Shown: piece after piece, positions 8,229-15,751 of the stretch
How the letters are laid out: each line of letters opens with the position of its first letter
Numbering within the stretch: position 1 is the first letter of the stretch
Assembly: GCA_023701225.1 (NCBI GenBank)
Contig: JAMPXM010000006.1
Location: 1-32,444 of the forward strand
Reading direction: 5' to 3'
Length of the DNA stretch: 32,444 bases
From: Pseudobdellovibrionaceae bacterium
GTDB taxonomy: Bacteria; Bdellovibrionota; Bdellovibrionia; Bdellovibrionales; JAMPXM01
Translations under genes and position numbers: made by a program
Notes under the pieces: model-generated
Told to the model about the DNA's origin: nothing
Database searches by the model: none
What the model saw: the letters and a program-made list of their open reading frames with translations, nothing else

Positions 8229-9227
8229 TCAGACTTCGGGTTCTGGCACCGGTTCCGGAGTCGTTCCCGTGTCGGGTGTTGGTGTCGGAGTCGGAGCCGC
8301 ATCCGGTTCCGGTGGCGGAGGCTCGTCGCCCGTCGGAGGTTTCGCTCTGTAGGGGCAAACTTTCATGTCTTGTCGGACGAAGCTCTCGCGCAGCCGCCGA
8401 AGATCCGATACTTGCGCTTGAACCAAACGCGGTCCGTCCGAATTGATATCCAAACCCGCGGTGCCATTGACGGAAGATACGCTCACGGCAAGTGCGGAAG
8501 GATGCGCGGCGAGGGGCCGCATCGCGTGCTCCAGATAGCTTGCGTCCACTTCAGCTGTCGCAGATTGAGTCAAGAAGTCAGCCGGTCCCCATTGCAAGGA
8601 TTGGGTTTTCTCCACTTGGATGGATTTGTAGTTTGGACAGAAATCCATGGCAGAGTAGCGGGAGCGGATTCGCAATTCGCGTGCGGCGACCCATTCGAAC
8701 TCAAGTGTCATGGAGTCTTTCGTGGGATCGTTCACGTCAACGGCGGTCCCGAGCCGAATGGACGTCGGCGAAAATGCGCGGATGGTCCAGTCTTGTGCTC
8801 CGACATTTGGTTCGGTGATGCGGACGTTCGCACAGGAGTTCTGCTCGATCGCGCCGATTTCGTTTCGAAACTCAGCCATTTTCAATTCAGAAAATTCAAA
8901 CGAAGCGAAGGCGAGGACGGATAAAAAATTGGTTCGAGGTTTTGAACCATCCTCATTGAGATCTGAAGGTTGAAGCGAAATCGTATGGCGTCTGACTCCG
9001 GTGTCCGACGGCAACGCCCGGAGACGCGTAAAAAAATCCGCGACATCTGGACAGCCTTCTTGCCTGAGAAGAATTGAAACGTCATGCCCAAGGACGGTGG
9101 TCGTCGTGGAGCCTTTGTCTTTGGTACTTTCGGTCAAACTCAAAATTCCTTTTTGGGACGAACAAGACAACAGACCGCACACGAGGGCTGCGGAAAGCAT
9201 CGTCGAATATGTCACGAGTCGTTTCAT
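8229..9227 (-). CDS. Lipoprotein of unknown function
   Basis: A 332-residue predicted lipoprotein: residues 1-21 form a lipoprotein signal peptide with the lipobox GLLSC and lipidated Cys22. The mature part begins with a Ser/Thr-rich spacer, then an undivided domain of about 250 residues with five scattered Cys that could form disulfides (for example QEGCPDV, NSCANV, DFCPNY, KVCPYR). The C-terminus is a Pro/Thr/Glu-rich tail (PEPDAAPTPTPTPD and on). I recognise no family. The start ATG 9227 is preceded by AAGGAG with 10 bases of spacing. A good sigma-70 promoter lies upstream at 9290-9318. It is divergent from the KDEG-repeat lipoprotein. Confidence 0.75.
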   Translation of the reverse strand: MKRLVTYSTMLSAALVCGLLSCSSQKGILSLTESTKDKGSTTTTVLGHDVSILLRQEGCPDVADFFTRLRALPSDTGVRRHTISLQPSDLNEDGSKPRTNFLSVLAFASFEFSELKMAEFRNEIGAIEQNSCANVRITEPNVGAQDWTIRAFSPTSIRLGTAVDVNDPTKDSMTLEFEWVAARELRIRSRYSAMDFCPNYKSIQVEKTQSLQWGPADFLTQSATAEVDASYLEHAMRPLAAHPSALAVSVSSVNGTAGLDINSDGPRLVQAQVSDLRRLRESFVRQDMKVCPYRAKPPTGDEPPPPEPDAAPTPTPTPDTGTTPEPVPEPEV

Positions 9228-9289
9228 TGGTTCCCTTCTCCTTGATGAAGTGGCGCGTTCAGTAAGATCGACGCCGATGTCGCGGAAAA

Positions 9290-9318
9290 ATTAAGGGTTG
9301 TCATGACCCGACGGTCAA
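9290..9318 (-). promoter_or_regulatory. Sigma-70 promoter of the 8229-9227 lipoprotein gene
   Basis: TTGACC (9313-9318) and CTTAAT (9290-9295) on the minus strand are 17 bases apart. The implied leader of about 55 bases ends at the AAGGAG of the lipoprotein gene. Confidence 0.5.
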
Positions 9319-9735
9319 TCCGCGTCTCAAGGGAGGATGACGGTCCATCAGCCGATCTTGAAGACATTTAAAAAAGTCCAACTTGCCCCGGCCGGCGGAA
9401 CCGATTGCGTGAGTCCTGCGAAATTCATGCAGCTGACTTCACATCTCTGTGAGGAAATAAAAATAAGTGTCTCCGCTGAAGAGTCCGAGTGCCTCTTGTC
9501 CGTGCAGTCGTGAGAGCTTTGGGGCAAATCGGAACACACAGACGGAAATTTGGATCTGAAGTACGTGCGTCGCTTCCGTCCGAACTCTCCGCCAATTGAC
9601 CGTCTACGCTAGGGCGATGGAGCGAAAAACACGCGACATTGAGCTCGATTATTACGGTTGGCCTAATGCTTGCTCAAGGCCCTTGGCATCGAGCTTACCG
9701 AGTTTATCGGTATTCTTAAACCCAAGGAGGAAGTG
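9319..9735. other. Upstream region of the KDEG-repeat lipoprotein
   Basis: About 400 bases with no gene I can support; a 63-residue minus frame at 9348-9539 has no recognisable features. A weak plus-strand promoter is possible: TTGAGC (9639-9644), 17-base spacer, CCTAAT (9662-9667), giving a leader of about 60 bases to ATG 9736. A second TTGACC at 9596-9601 lacks a -10 partner. Confidence 0.35.
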
Positions 9736-10632
9736 ATGTTCCTGAAAAAAACCGTACGTTCTGTATTCGCTTTGCTCGCAGTGATGACTTTCGCTGCTTG
9801 CTCGTCCAAGTCGGGTTCTCAACCTGGGGCAGTCGCGGCGGCTCAAGGCCCAGCGGCAGCCGCTGAAGGTGTTTTTGCACGCGCGACAGTTAGTATCGCA
9901 TCGATCACGGACGCGTCTGGCGCACAGTTGAAAGACGCGGACCTAGAAACGATGGCAGCCAACCCCGCGCTGCGCTCCGCGCGTGAAGTGACAATGGCGC
10001 ACATGTCGCGCGAAGGAGGATCGTATTTCATTGATCTGCGGACTCCGGCTGAGAGCGTCGCGAAATTCCGTGGCGATTCCACGTTCGTGAATGCGGAACT
10101 GGTCGCGAGCCGTGTGGAAATGCCCGGTGCGATCGCGTCCGCCAGCTTCGAGGGCGAAGTCGTTCGCACGTTGACGGTCTCAATCCCCGGTGAAAAAGCG
10201 GTCCATGTCACTTATGCATTTGTCCCGATGCAAGATCAGGACAACGGTCAGGATCAAGGACAAGGGCAAGGGCAAGATCAGGGCCAAGGCCAAGATCAAG
10301 ATCAGGGTCAAGAGCAACAGCAAGAACAGCAGCAGCAGCAACAGCAACAGCAAGAGCAGCAACAGGAGCAGCAGCAAGAGCAAGAGCAGCAGCAAGATGT
10401 GAAAGACGAAGGTAAGGACGAAGGCAAAGACGAAGGCAAAGACGAAGGTAAAGACGAAGGCAAAGACGAAGGTAAAGACGAAGGCAAAGACGAAGGCAAA
10501 GACGAAGGTAAAGACGAAGGCAAAGACGAAGGTAAAGACGAAGGTAAAGACGAAGGCAAAGATGAAGGCAAAGATGAAGGTAAAGATGAAGGTAAAGACG
10601 ACGGCAAAGAAGAAGGTAAAGACGCGAAATAA
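9736..10632 (+). CDS. Lipoprotein with Gln-rich and KDEG tandem-repeat C-terminus
   Basis: A 298-residue predicted lipoprotein. The start ATG 9736 has AAGGAGG 5 bases upstream; the reading frame extends further but the signal peptide begins here. The lipobox MTFAAC places the lipidated Cys at about residue 22. Residues about 40-160 form a small beta-rich globular region. From about residue 166 the protein is low complexity: a Gln/Asp/Gly then Gln/Glu run (about 57 residues), then 16 perfect KDEG tetrapeptides followed by KDDG, KEEG and KDAK. The tail is extremely hydrophilic and charged, likely disordered, and should project from the membrane. I do not recognise the globular part. A strong terminator follows. 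Repeat copy number may vary between strains, as the DNA is nearly exact 12-base repeats. Confidence 0.8.
   Translation: MFLKKTVRSVFALLAVMTFAACSSKSGSQPGAVAAAQGPAAAAEGVFARATVSIASITDASGAQLKDADLETMAANPALRSAREVTMAHMSREGGSYFIDLRTPAESVAKFRGDSTFVNAELVASRVEMPGAIASASFEGEVVRTLTVSIPGEKAVHVTYAFVPMQDQDNGQDQGQGQGQDQGQGQDQDQGQEQQQEQQQQQQQQQEQQQEQQQEQEQQQDVKDEGKDEGKDEGKDEGKDEGKDEGKDEGKDEGKDEGKDEGKDEGKDEGKDEGKDEGKDEGKDEGKDDGKEEGKDAK
10231..10400 (+). repeat. Gln-codon-rich low-complexity coding tract
   Basis: A run dominated by CAA/CAG, GAT and GGT/GGC codons encodes QDQGQGQ-type then QQQ/QQE-type sequence in the lipoprotein. It is internally repetitive but irregular. Confidence 0.85.
10402..10629 (+). repeat. 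12-base tandem repeat encoding KDEG units
   Basis: Sixteen units of the form AAA-GAC-GAA-GGY run from 10402 to 10593 (with AAG once, and GAT in some later units), then KDDG (10594), KEEG (10606) and the final KDAK (10618). Synonymous differences, mainly at the Gly wobble base and later at Asp, show that the array is not a recent perfect duplication throughout. Confidence 0.95.
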
Positions 10633-10724
10633 ATTTCCGAATCAACGTCTGAGCGGGGGTCCGCACTCCGTTCAGAAACTTACAGAACGTCACTCATTCC
10701 CGATTGAATGAAGGACGTGCGGTC

Positions 10725-10758
10725 GAGGAGGTGATGAAGAGTCACCTCCTCTTTTTTT
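10725..10758 (+). terminator. Strong intrinsic terminator abutting the next start codon
   Basis: GAGGAGGTGA (10725-10734) pairs with TCACCTCCTC (10742-10751) over 10 perfect base pairs with a 7-base loop, followed by seven T (10752-10758). It terminates the KDEG lipoprotein transcript. Unusually, a run of seven G and the ATG of the next gene (10769) follow immediately. Confidence 0.9.
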
Positions 10759-10768
10759 GGGGGGGAAC

Positions 10769-12415
10769 ATGTATCGCTCAGTTTCTTTCATTCGCTATCT
10801 GATCGTCGGTCTTATTTTCATTTTCAATTGCGCGGCGGTGGAGGCTGCTCGTGCAAGCCAAGAGGAAATTCGTGACGTTGGCGAGCATGGGCTCGGATCG
10901 ATGACGGCGCCCCTGGATGTGCGTCAATATCTTGTTGAGTTCCATAAGAACCCACGGCGCATCATGACCGCGAGGCTTGTGAAACGTGATGAAGATGGAG
11001 TCGTCGTTCATTCCACACAGAGTCTTTTCTCGGTCAGTGATATTCGCTCAGGAAAGTATCGAGTGTTCAGAGATGAAGTGCGCGCGCAGATGTGTCAACG
11101 CGCCGGAGTCGACTGTGCCGGGAAAGCGAGTTCAGAGGGAGTGGATCCCATGGTTTCGCCGGGTGAGAAGGATTCCATCGAGCAGTTTCTGACGACCATG
11201 CGTATTCTCCGAGAGCCAGCCGAGATGGAGCAGCTCGGGTTGATCCATCACACGCTTCAAGTGTCGCCCTGGTCGGATTCATTCTGGCCCGTGCAGAAGG
11301 GACTCACGGGGCGGCGTTTCGCGGACGGTGGTTATCCGAACAGTAAGTCTTGGTCGGACAATTTCGCATATATCAACGCGCGCCCGGCGTGGACGATTGC
11401 GCCCGACAACATGTCTCCCGCCGAGAAGTACGATTACCTGGTGGGTGATCGTTCATGGAAAATGACTCACTGGGTTTGGAACAAAGGTCAGAGATACATG
11501 AACCGGTATGGTTTCGTCCCGAGTTGGACAGGCCTTTGCCATGGTTGGGCGCCGGCTGCGATCATGACTCCATTGCCGAAACAGACGGTCACGCTCAAAG
11601 CCTACAATGGCGGCTCCGTGACATTCCTGGCGTCCGATATCAAAGCCTTGGCGTCCCAACTTTGGGGTGAAGCTCCGCCGATCGTGCGTTTCGCTGGAGC
11701 GCGCTGCAAGAAGTTCAATCCCCGTGAGGACGAAGTCGGGCGGATCACCGATCCCAACTGCTATGACATCAATCCGGGAACTTTTCACATGGCGCTCGTT
11801 AATCAAATGGGAGTCGCGAAACGCAGCTTCGTGATCGATTCGACCTTTGATTTTGAAGTGTGGAATTACCCGATGTACGCCTACCAATATCACTATTTCA
11901 ATCCGCAAACATTGGCGGTCTCGAAATCAATCTCGGGGAGTGTGGTGTCTCGGGATCGCTTCACGATCGACAAATTCAAGCGTTACCGGAATCCAAAAAC
12001 GAAATCGTTCGTCGGTATCGCGATGGATGCGACTTATGCGATCCCCACTCAGCCTTCGCGCAAAGTCATCAATCGCCAAAGTTATCACACGGTTCGCTAC
12101 GTGTATGACTTGGAGCTGGACGAGAATGGCGTCATTGTCGGCGGCGAGTGGTATTCGAACTTTCATCCTGATTTTTTGTGGAACCCAACACCCGAGAGTC
12201 GAGCGATGTCTCAGGTCGAAAAGAGCCGTGAGACGCCACTGCAATGGGACGGCGACGGCGCGATCTCCGACGAAGTCCACGAAGCCGCGATGCGAGCCTC
12301 CGGTCGTGGAGAGCCGCTGGCCGTCGTGATCGAACGTCTCGTACAATTGGCGGCCACGGTGCCCACCGAAACGACTCCTGCGAATTCCCAACCGGCGGCT
12401 CCCGCTCGCGATTGA
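10769..12415 (+). CDS. Secreted transglutaminase-elicitor-like protein
   Basis: A 548-residue exported protein resembling the TGase-elicitor (Phytophthora GP42) family, which cross-links Gln and Lys side chains. Residues 1-26 are a signal peptide (hydrophobic YLIVGLIFIFNCAAVEA). The putative catalytic site is Cys257 in TGLCHGWAPAAIM, His340 in NPGTFHMALVNQMG and Asp357 in FVIDSTFDFEVWNYP. These three segments occur in the order Cys-His-Asp expected of a papain-like transglutaminase fold. The C-terminus is a Thr/Pro/Ala tail. The assignment is from motif memory, not a search, so a related amidase or protease is possible. ATG 10769 follows a GGGGGGG run 3 bases away; a TTG at 10757 lies in the terminator T-run and is unlikely. 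It is followed by a GC-rich hairpin and a subtilisin-like lipoprotein gene. Confidence 0.6.
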   Translation: MYRSVSFIRYLIVGLIFIFNCAAVEAARASQEEIRDVGEHGLGSMTAPLDVRQYLVEFHKNPRRIMTARLVKRDEDGVVVHSTQSLFSVSDIRSGKYRVFRDEVRAQMCQRAGVDCAGKASSEGVDPMVSPGEKDSIEQFLTTMRILREPAEMEQLGLIHHTLQVSPWSDSFWPVQKGLTGRRFADGGYPNSKSWSDNFAYINARPAWTIAPDNMSPAEKYDYLVGDRSWKMTHWVWNKGQRYMNRYGFVPSWTGLCHGWAPAAIMTPLPKQTVTLKAYNGGSVTFLASDIKALASQLWGEAPPIVRFAGARCKKFNPREDEVGRITDPNCYDINPGTFHMALVNQMGVAKRSFVIDSTFDFEVWNYPMYAYQYHYFNPQTLAVSKSISGSVVSRDRFTIDKFKRYRNPKTKSFVGIAMDATYAIPTQPSRKVINRQSYHTVRYVYDLELDENGVIVGGEWYSNFHPDFLWNPTPESRAMSQVEKSRETPLQWDGDGAISDEVHEAAMRASGRGEPLAVVIERLVQLAATVPTETTPANSQPAAPARD

Positions 12416-12437
12416 ACAGAACTTTTGATCTTATTTC

Positions 12438-12460
12438 GGGCGCGCCTTCACGGCGCGCCC
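12438..12460 (+). terminator. GC-rich hairpin after the transglutaminase-like gene
   Basis: GGGCGCGCC pairs perfectly with GGCGCGCCC around a TTCAC loop, 22 bases after the stop. The 3' flank (GCCGAACTTTCT) has no clean U-tract, so termination efficiency is uncertain. Confidence 0.5.
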
Positions 12461-12787
12461 GCCGAACTTTCTCCACGTGTCGGAACAAGGCGTGGCAATC
12501 CATCTCAGTTGAAATCAAAATGTTCAAACATGTGGTGTTTTGCCGCGATCGCGTTTTCGAACCCGCATGCGATGAGCGTCACTGCGCCACAGTTGTATTG
12601 ATGGATTGAATTTCGTGAGTTAGGCGCAGCCTGACTGCCAGATTCAAATGAGAGCACATACAAAAACCTACAAATTTGTCGGGTCGACTCGACTCGCTTC
12701 ATATGCATAGATGAATGAAATTATTTTTCTGTGAAGTTCTGGGCACAGAACAACGAGCAATTGTTTCGATTTCATCATGGAGGTGCC
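12461..12787. other. Intergenic region before the subtilase gene
   Basis: About 330 bases without a supported gene. The AT-rich part near 12690-12735 (around CATATGCATAGATG) probably contains the subtilase promoter: TTGTCG at 12676 with an 18-base spacer to CATATG is a weak candidate only. Confidence 0.35.
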
Positions 12788-14326
12788 ATGAAGCATAAGG
12801 TTGTGCTTTTCACAGCGTTGTTGGGTTTGTCCGCCTGTTCATCCGGCGGTGGAAGCGGAGGAGCAGCTCCCGTCACGACGTGCTCTGCGTCGGGGGAAGC
12901 TGCAGTTAACAAAGTGCAAGTGGGAGATCCGGGCGTTACATTCGACCCGAATACCAATTTCGCTCTTGCCCTGAAAACGTCCACTGGAGCGGACAAGGAA
13001 ATTCCGGCAGGAACGAAGCTGACTGCTGTCGTTCGTAATGCGTGTGAGCAACCAGGTCCCATCACGACGGATGTTGAGAGAGCCGAAGAAGCGGCGGGAC
13101 TGCCGGGTGTTCGTTCCTATGCATATGTTTTGATGCGTTCGATGACGCGCTCCGAGCTTGAGCGGCTTGCCGAGCAAGATGAATGTGTCGAACGACTTGC
13201 CGATTCGACGATTGATTATGCCTCGTCGTTGCCATCGGATCCTCTGGCGAAAAGTCAGGGTCATTTGGCTGCCCTCGGCGGTTCGGATGCGTATCCCGTA
13301 TTTTTCGATCCGACGCTCGGAAAACGAAAGCCGGTCGTGATCGCGATTGTGGACACAGGTGTGGACATCGATCATGAGGATCTTCGTGAAACACTTTGGG
13401 TGAACACGGACGAAGTGCCGGGCAATGGCATCGATGATGACAAGAACGGCTATATCGATGATGTGAATGGCTTCAATTTCGCCAGCAAGATCGGCAATCC
13501 AAAATTGCAGGGCACATGGAAAGGAAACTACCATGGGACGCACGTGGCTGGATTGGCGGCGTCAAAGGGATATAACGGAAAAGGCGTCAGCGGCGTGATG
13601 GGCGCGGGCGCGAAAGTCATGGCACTGAATGTGTTCGGCGCGGATCCAGGTGCCTTCAGCTATCATACAGAGAATGCGATTCGTTATGCCGCCGACAATG
13701 GCGCGGACGTGATCAATCTGAGCATCGGTGGCAGTTCCGCTTCCGCGAGTTACAAAGCCGCGATTCAATACGCGGTCTCAAAAGGCTCGAGCGTATTTGC
13801 CGCAGCCGGAAACGAGCGCCGCACATTAGGCCCAGATTACTTTCTGACTCCCGGCGCCTACGGAGAGTCGATCACGGGTATGATGACGGTGGGCTCGGTG
13901 GATTCCTCCGACAATGCGTGGAGTGCTTATTCCAATTACAGCCCGACGTACGTGGAGATCGCGGCGCCCGGTTCGCAGGATTCTTCCAATTACGTGGGCT
14001 TGCTGTCGACGATGCCGAAAAACGCATACTCGCGCCTGCAGGGAACGTCGATGTCGACACCGGTGATGTCGGGCGCTGCAGCTCTCGCGATTCAGCTTTT
14101 GCGTGCTCGCGGATACGCGGCCACTCCGAATCGCATCGAGACGATCATGAGCGAGTCGGCCATTGCCGTGGCGGAGCTCGCAAAGAAAGTGAACGGTGGA
14201 CGTATCTTGAATTTGAAATCATTGGCGGACTATATCGCAAGCCGTTATCCGAAGCGGGCGGCGCCGGAACCAGGAGTCGATTTGAGTCCAGGAGAAGGAT
14301 CCGCGCCGTTAGTTCCCTGTACTTAA
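12788..14326 (+). CDS. Subtilisin-like serine protease, lipoprotein (peptidase S8)
   Basis: A 512-residue secreted protease. The signal peptide has the lipobox LGLSAC, followed by a Ser/Gly spacer, so it is probably membrane-anchored. Residues about 75-150 look like a propeptide or N-terminal domain. The S8 domain has the complete triad: Asp189 in IAIVDTGVD, His249 in HGTHVAGL and Ser421 in GTSMSTPVMSG, plus the oxyanion Asn in FAAAGNE. An insert NGIDDDKNGYIDDVNGF after the first motif resembles a calcium-binding loop seen in many bacterial subtilases. ATG 12788 follows GGAGG by 4 bases; the frame extends to a GTG at 12731 but the signal peptide starts at 12788. Substrate is unknown; degradation of extracellular or prey protein is speculative. 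A terminator follows. Confidence 0.92.
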   Translation: MKHKVVLFTALLGLSACSSGGGSGGAAPVTTCSASGEAAVNKVQVGDPGVTFDPNTNFALALKTSTGADKEIPAGTKLTAVVRNACEQPGPITTDVERAEEAAGLPGVRSYAYVLMRSMTRSELERLAEQDECVERLADSTIDYASSLPSDPLAKSQGHLAALGGSDAYPVFFDPTLGKRKPVVIAIVDTGVDIDHEDLRETLWVNTDEVPGNGIDDDKNGYIDDVNGFNFASKIGNPKLQGTWKGNYHGTHVAGLAASKGYNGKGVSGVMGAGAKVMALNVFGADPGAFSYHTENAIRYAADNGADVINLSIGGSSASASYKAAIQYAVSKGSSVFAAAGNERRTLGPDYFLTPGAYGESITGMMTVGSVDSSDNAWSAYSNYSPTYVEIAAPGSQDSSNYVGLLSTMPKNAYSRLQGTSMSTPVMSGAAALAIQLLRARGYAATPNRIETIMSESAIAVAELAKKVNGGRILNLKSLADYIASRYPKRAAPEPGVDLSPGEGSAPLVPCT

Positions 14327-14332
14327 CAGATT

Positions 14333-14380
14333 GGGCCGAGCATGACGTGACATACGTTCTTCGCTCGGCCCTCTTCTTTT
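14333..14380 (+). terminator. Intrinsic terminator of the subtilase gene
   Basis: GGGCCGAGC (14333-14341) pairs with GCTCGGCCC (14363-14371) around a 21-base loop that has a small internal ACGT stem, followed by TCTTCTTTT. It sits 6 bases after the stop, between convergent genes. Confidence 0.75.
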
Positions 14381-14426
14381 CACGATTGTATTCACGATCA
14401 GGTCTGGCGCTTTTTGGGCGCGACGG

Positions 14427-15059
14427 TCAATACCTCCGGCGGCGATCCAATTGAACGGCAATGGTTTCGATCGTCATATCTCCCATGATTTGCAGCTCAA
14501 GCGTGTTCACGCCCCAGCCGAGTTCGCGGTTGCCCGTGACGTGGAGATAATATTCCTGCGGATATGTGCCGACGGACATGATCGCGCTATTGGGTTGAAA
14601 GTTCGTGCGCAATTGCAGAGTGCCGTATCCAAACCGGCTACGCGCACGGACGATGACATATTCCACGTCGCGGCCGTTGTAGATCGACGTGATTCCCATG
14701 ATGCTGCGCAGATCGAGAATCTGATAACCCGTGAAGTTCATGTAGAGATTGCGCGCAAAGAAATCCTGCTCATAGCCACCGGGCGGAGGATAATGCGGTG
14801 GCGGTGTTGGGTACGGATACCGCGGCGGCGGAACTGGCCGAGGGTATCTCGGTGGCGGACCCGGGCGCGGGCGACGGTGCCTCGCATCTGGAACAGGCCT
14901 CGGCCGATAAGTTGAGTGTTCGGAAGGGCGCGGCAACGTGGCCACATGGCCACCTCGGCCGTGATTGGCCATTGCCCGCTGGGGCAATGCCGTCGATACG
15001 ACCAACGATCCTGTGAAAATAGATCCCACCAAGAGCAACGAAAGGGATGTCGATTTCAT
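14427..15059 (-). CDS. Secreted Pro/Arg-rich protein with C-terminal beta domain
   Basis: A 210-residue exported protein. Residues 1-31 are a signal peptide (hydrophobic SLLLVGSIFTGSLVV, end AMA). Residues about 33-95 are Pro/Arg/Tyr/His-rich with repeats such as PPPRYPRP and PPPHYPPP, giving a basic, extended, probably wall- or surface-interacting segment. The C-terminal 110 residues contain alternating hydrophobics typical of beta strands, including YVIVRARSRFGYGTLQL. I recognise no family. ATG 15059 is preceded by GGGGGAG with little spacing. It lies downstream of the SLT/hypothetical pair, 170 bases away, so it may be separately transcribed. Confidence 0.7.
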   Translation of the reverse strand: MKSTSLSLLLVGSIFTGSLVVSTALPQRAMANHGRGGHVATLPRPSEHSTYRPRPVPDARHRRPRPGPPPRYPRPVPPPRYPYPTPPPHYPPPGGYEQDFFARNLYMNFTGYQILDLRSIMGITSIYNGRDVEYVIVRARSRFGYGTLQLRTNFQPNSAIMSVGTYPQEYYLHVTGNRELGWGVNTLELQIMGDMTIETIAVQLDRRRRY

Positions 15060-15229
15060 TTCTCCCCCAAATCAAAAAGTGGATCAGCAGGCGCGAAAAG
15101 ACACCAAGCTGAATAGAAAACTCATGCACAGCAGGCAAGTAGCAAGCTGTGTACCAGCAAGATTGGGAGCAGAGAGACACCAGTGATCGCTTTCAAGCAA
15201 AGAAGAGAAGGTTCGTTCGGAGCGGAGAG

Positions 15230-15751
15230 TTACGGATTTGCCGAGGCGGGCGGCTTGGACAACGAGGGATTTTGACACACAGCCGAGAGGAACTTCAGAG
15301 ACTCCAGGACAAAGTCCGGAAGACTGCCACGGAAGCCGGAGCCGGAGGCAAATTTGTAAATCATTTTTTCGCGAACCGTCTGACAGGATTTTTTGGAATT
15401 CAGATCAGCTTTGCTTTCAAACAGGGGTTCCAACGCCACTTGAAAGCGAATCGCCGAATCAGTTGGCTCTGGCTTCGCGTTGTTAGCTTCTTGCAAGTAG
15501 GATTCGAGATCATCGATCGCTACACGGCGGGCCGGCCAATTCTTTTCCGCCATCACTGTCTGTGTCGTGGAGCGGATCTTTTCAAGCACGGCGTCTGTCG
15601 TCGTTGAAATGGCTTTCACAGTCGTCTTCGAGTGGCCTGGTACAAACGTGGGCGCAGAAGACGAAGCGGCGGCATTTTCGTTCGCCCAAGCGAAGGGATG
15701 AACGAAAAACGCGAGTTTCAGGAAGACTGCAATCATAATCATTCGACGCAT
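15230..15751 (-). CDS. Small exported hypothetical protein coupled to the SLT gene
   Basis: A 173-residue protein with a signal peptide (MRRMIMIAVFLKLAFFVHPFAWA) and a mostly helical mature part containing two Cys (KKSCQTV and SAVCQNP), likely a disulfide. I do not recognise it. The ATG at 15751 lies inside the end of the upstream transglycosylase-like gene (13-base overlap with the stop at 15739), with AAGGGG upstream, so the two are translationally coupled. This suggests a periplasmic partner role, but nothing in the sequence shows one. It ends in SKPPASANP. Confidence 0.65.
   Translation of the reverse strand: MRRMIMIAVFLKLAFFVHPFAWANENAAASSSAPTFVPGHSKTTVKAISTTTDAVLEKIRSTTQTVMAEKNWPARRVAIDDLESYLQEANNAKPEPTDSAIRFQVALEPLFESKADLNSKKSCQTVREKMIYKFASGSGFRGSLPDFVLESLKFLSAVCQNPSLSKPPASANP

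Noticed and set aside
9348-9539. 63-residue minus-strand open frame in the large intergenic region
   Set aside because: No ribosome binding site, no recognisable motif, composition like non-coding DNA.
10208-10693. Leu/Arg-rich and Pro/Ser-rich minus-strand frames over the KDEG repeats
   Set aside because: They are products of translating the repeat in other frames; no start signals or domains.
10734-10736. ATG with ideal Shine-Dalgarno inside the terminator hairpin
   Set aside because: The frame is not in phase with the downstream gene and the sequence is explained by the hairpin stem.
12505-12708. 67-residue minus-strand frame between the transglutaminase-like gene and the subtilase
   Set aside because: No motif or good ribosome binding site, and it would sit across the probable promoter region of the subtilase.
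15127-15151. CACAGC/GCTGTG hairpin between the small exported protein and the Pro/Arg-rich protein genes
   Set aside because: The stem is only 6 bp with a 13-base loop and no clear U-tract, so I did not call a terminator.
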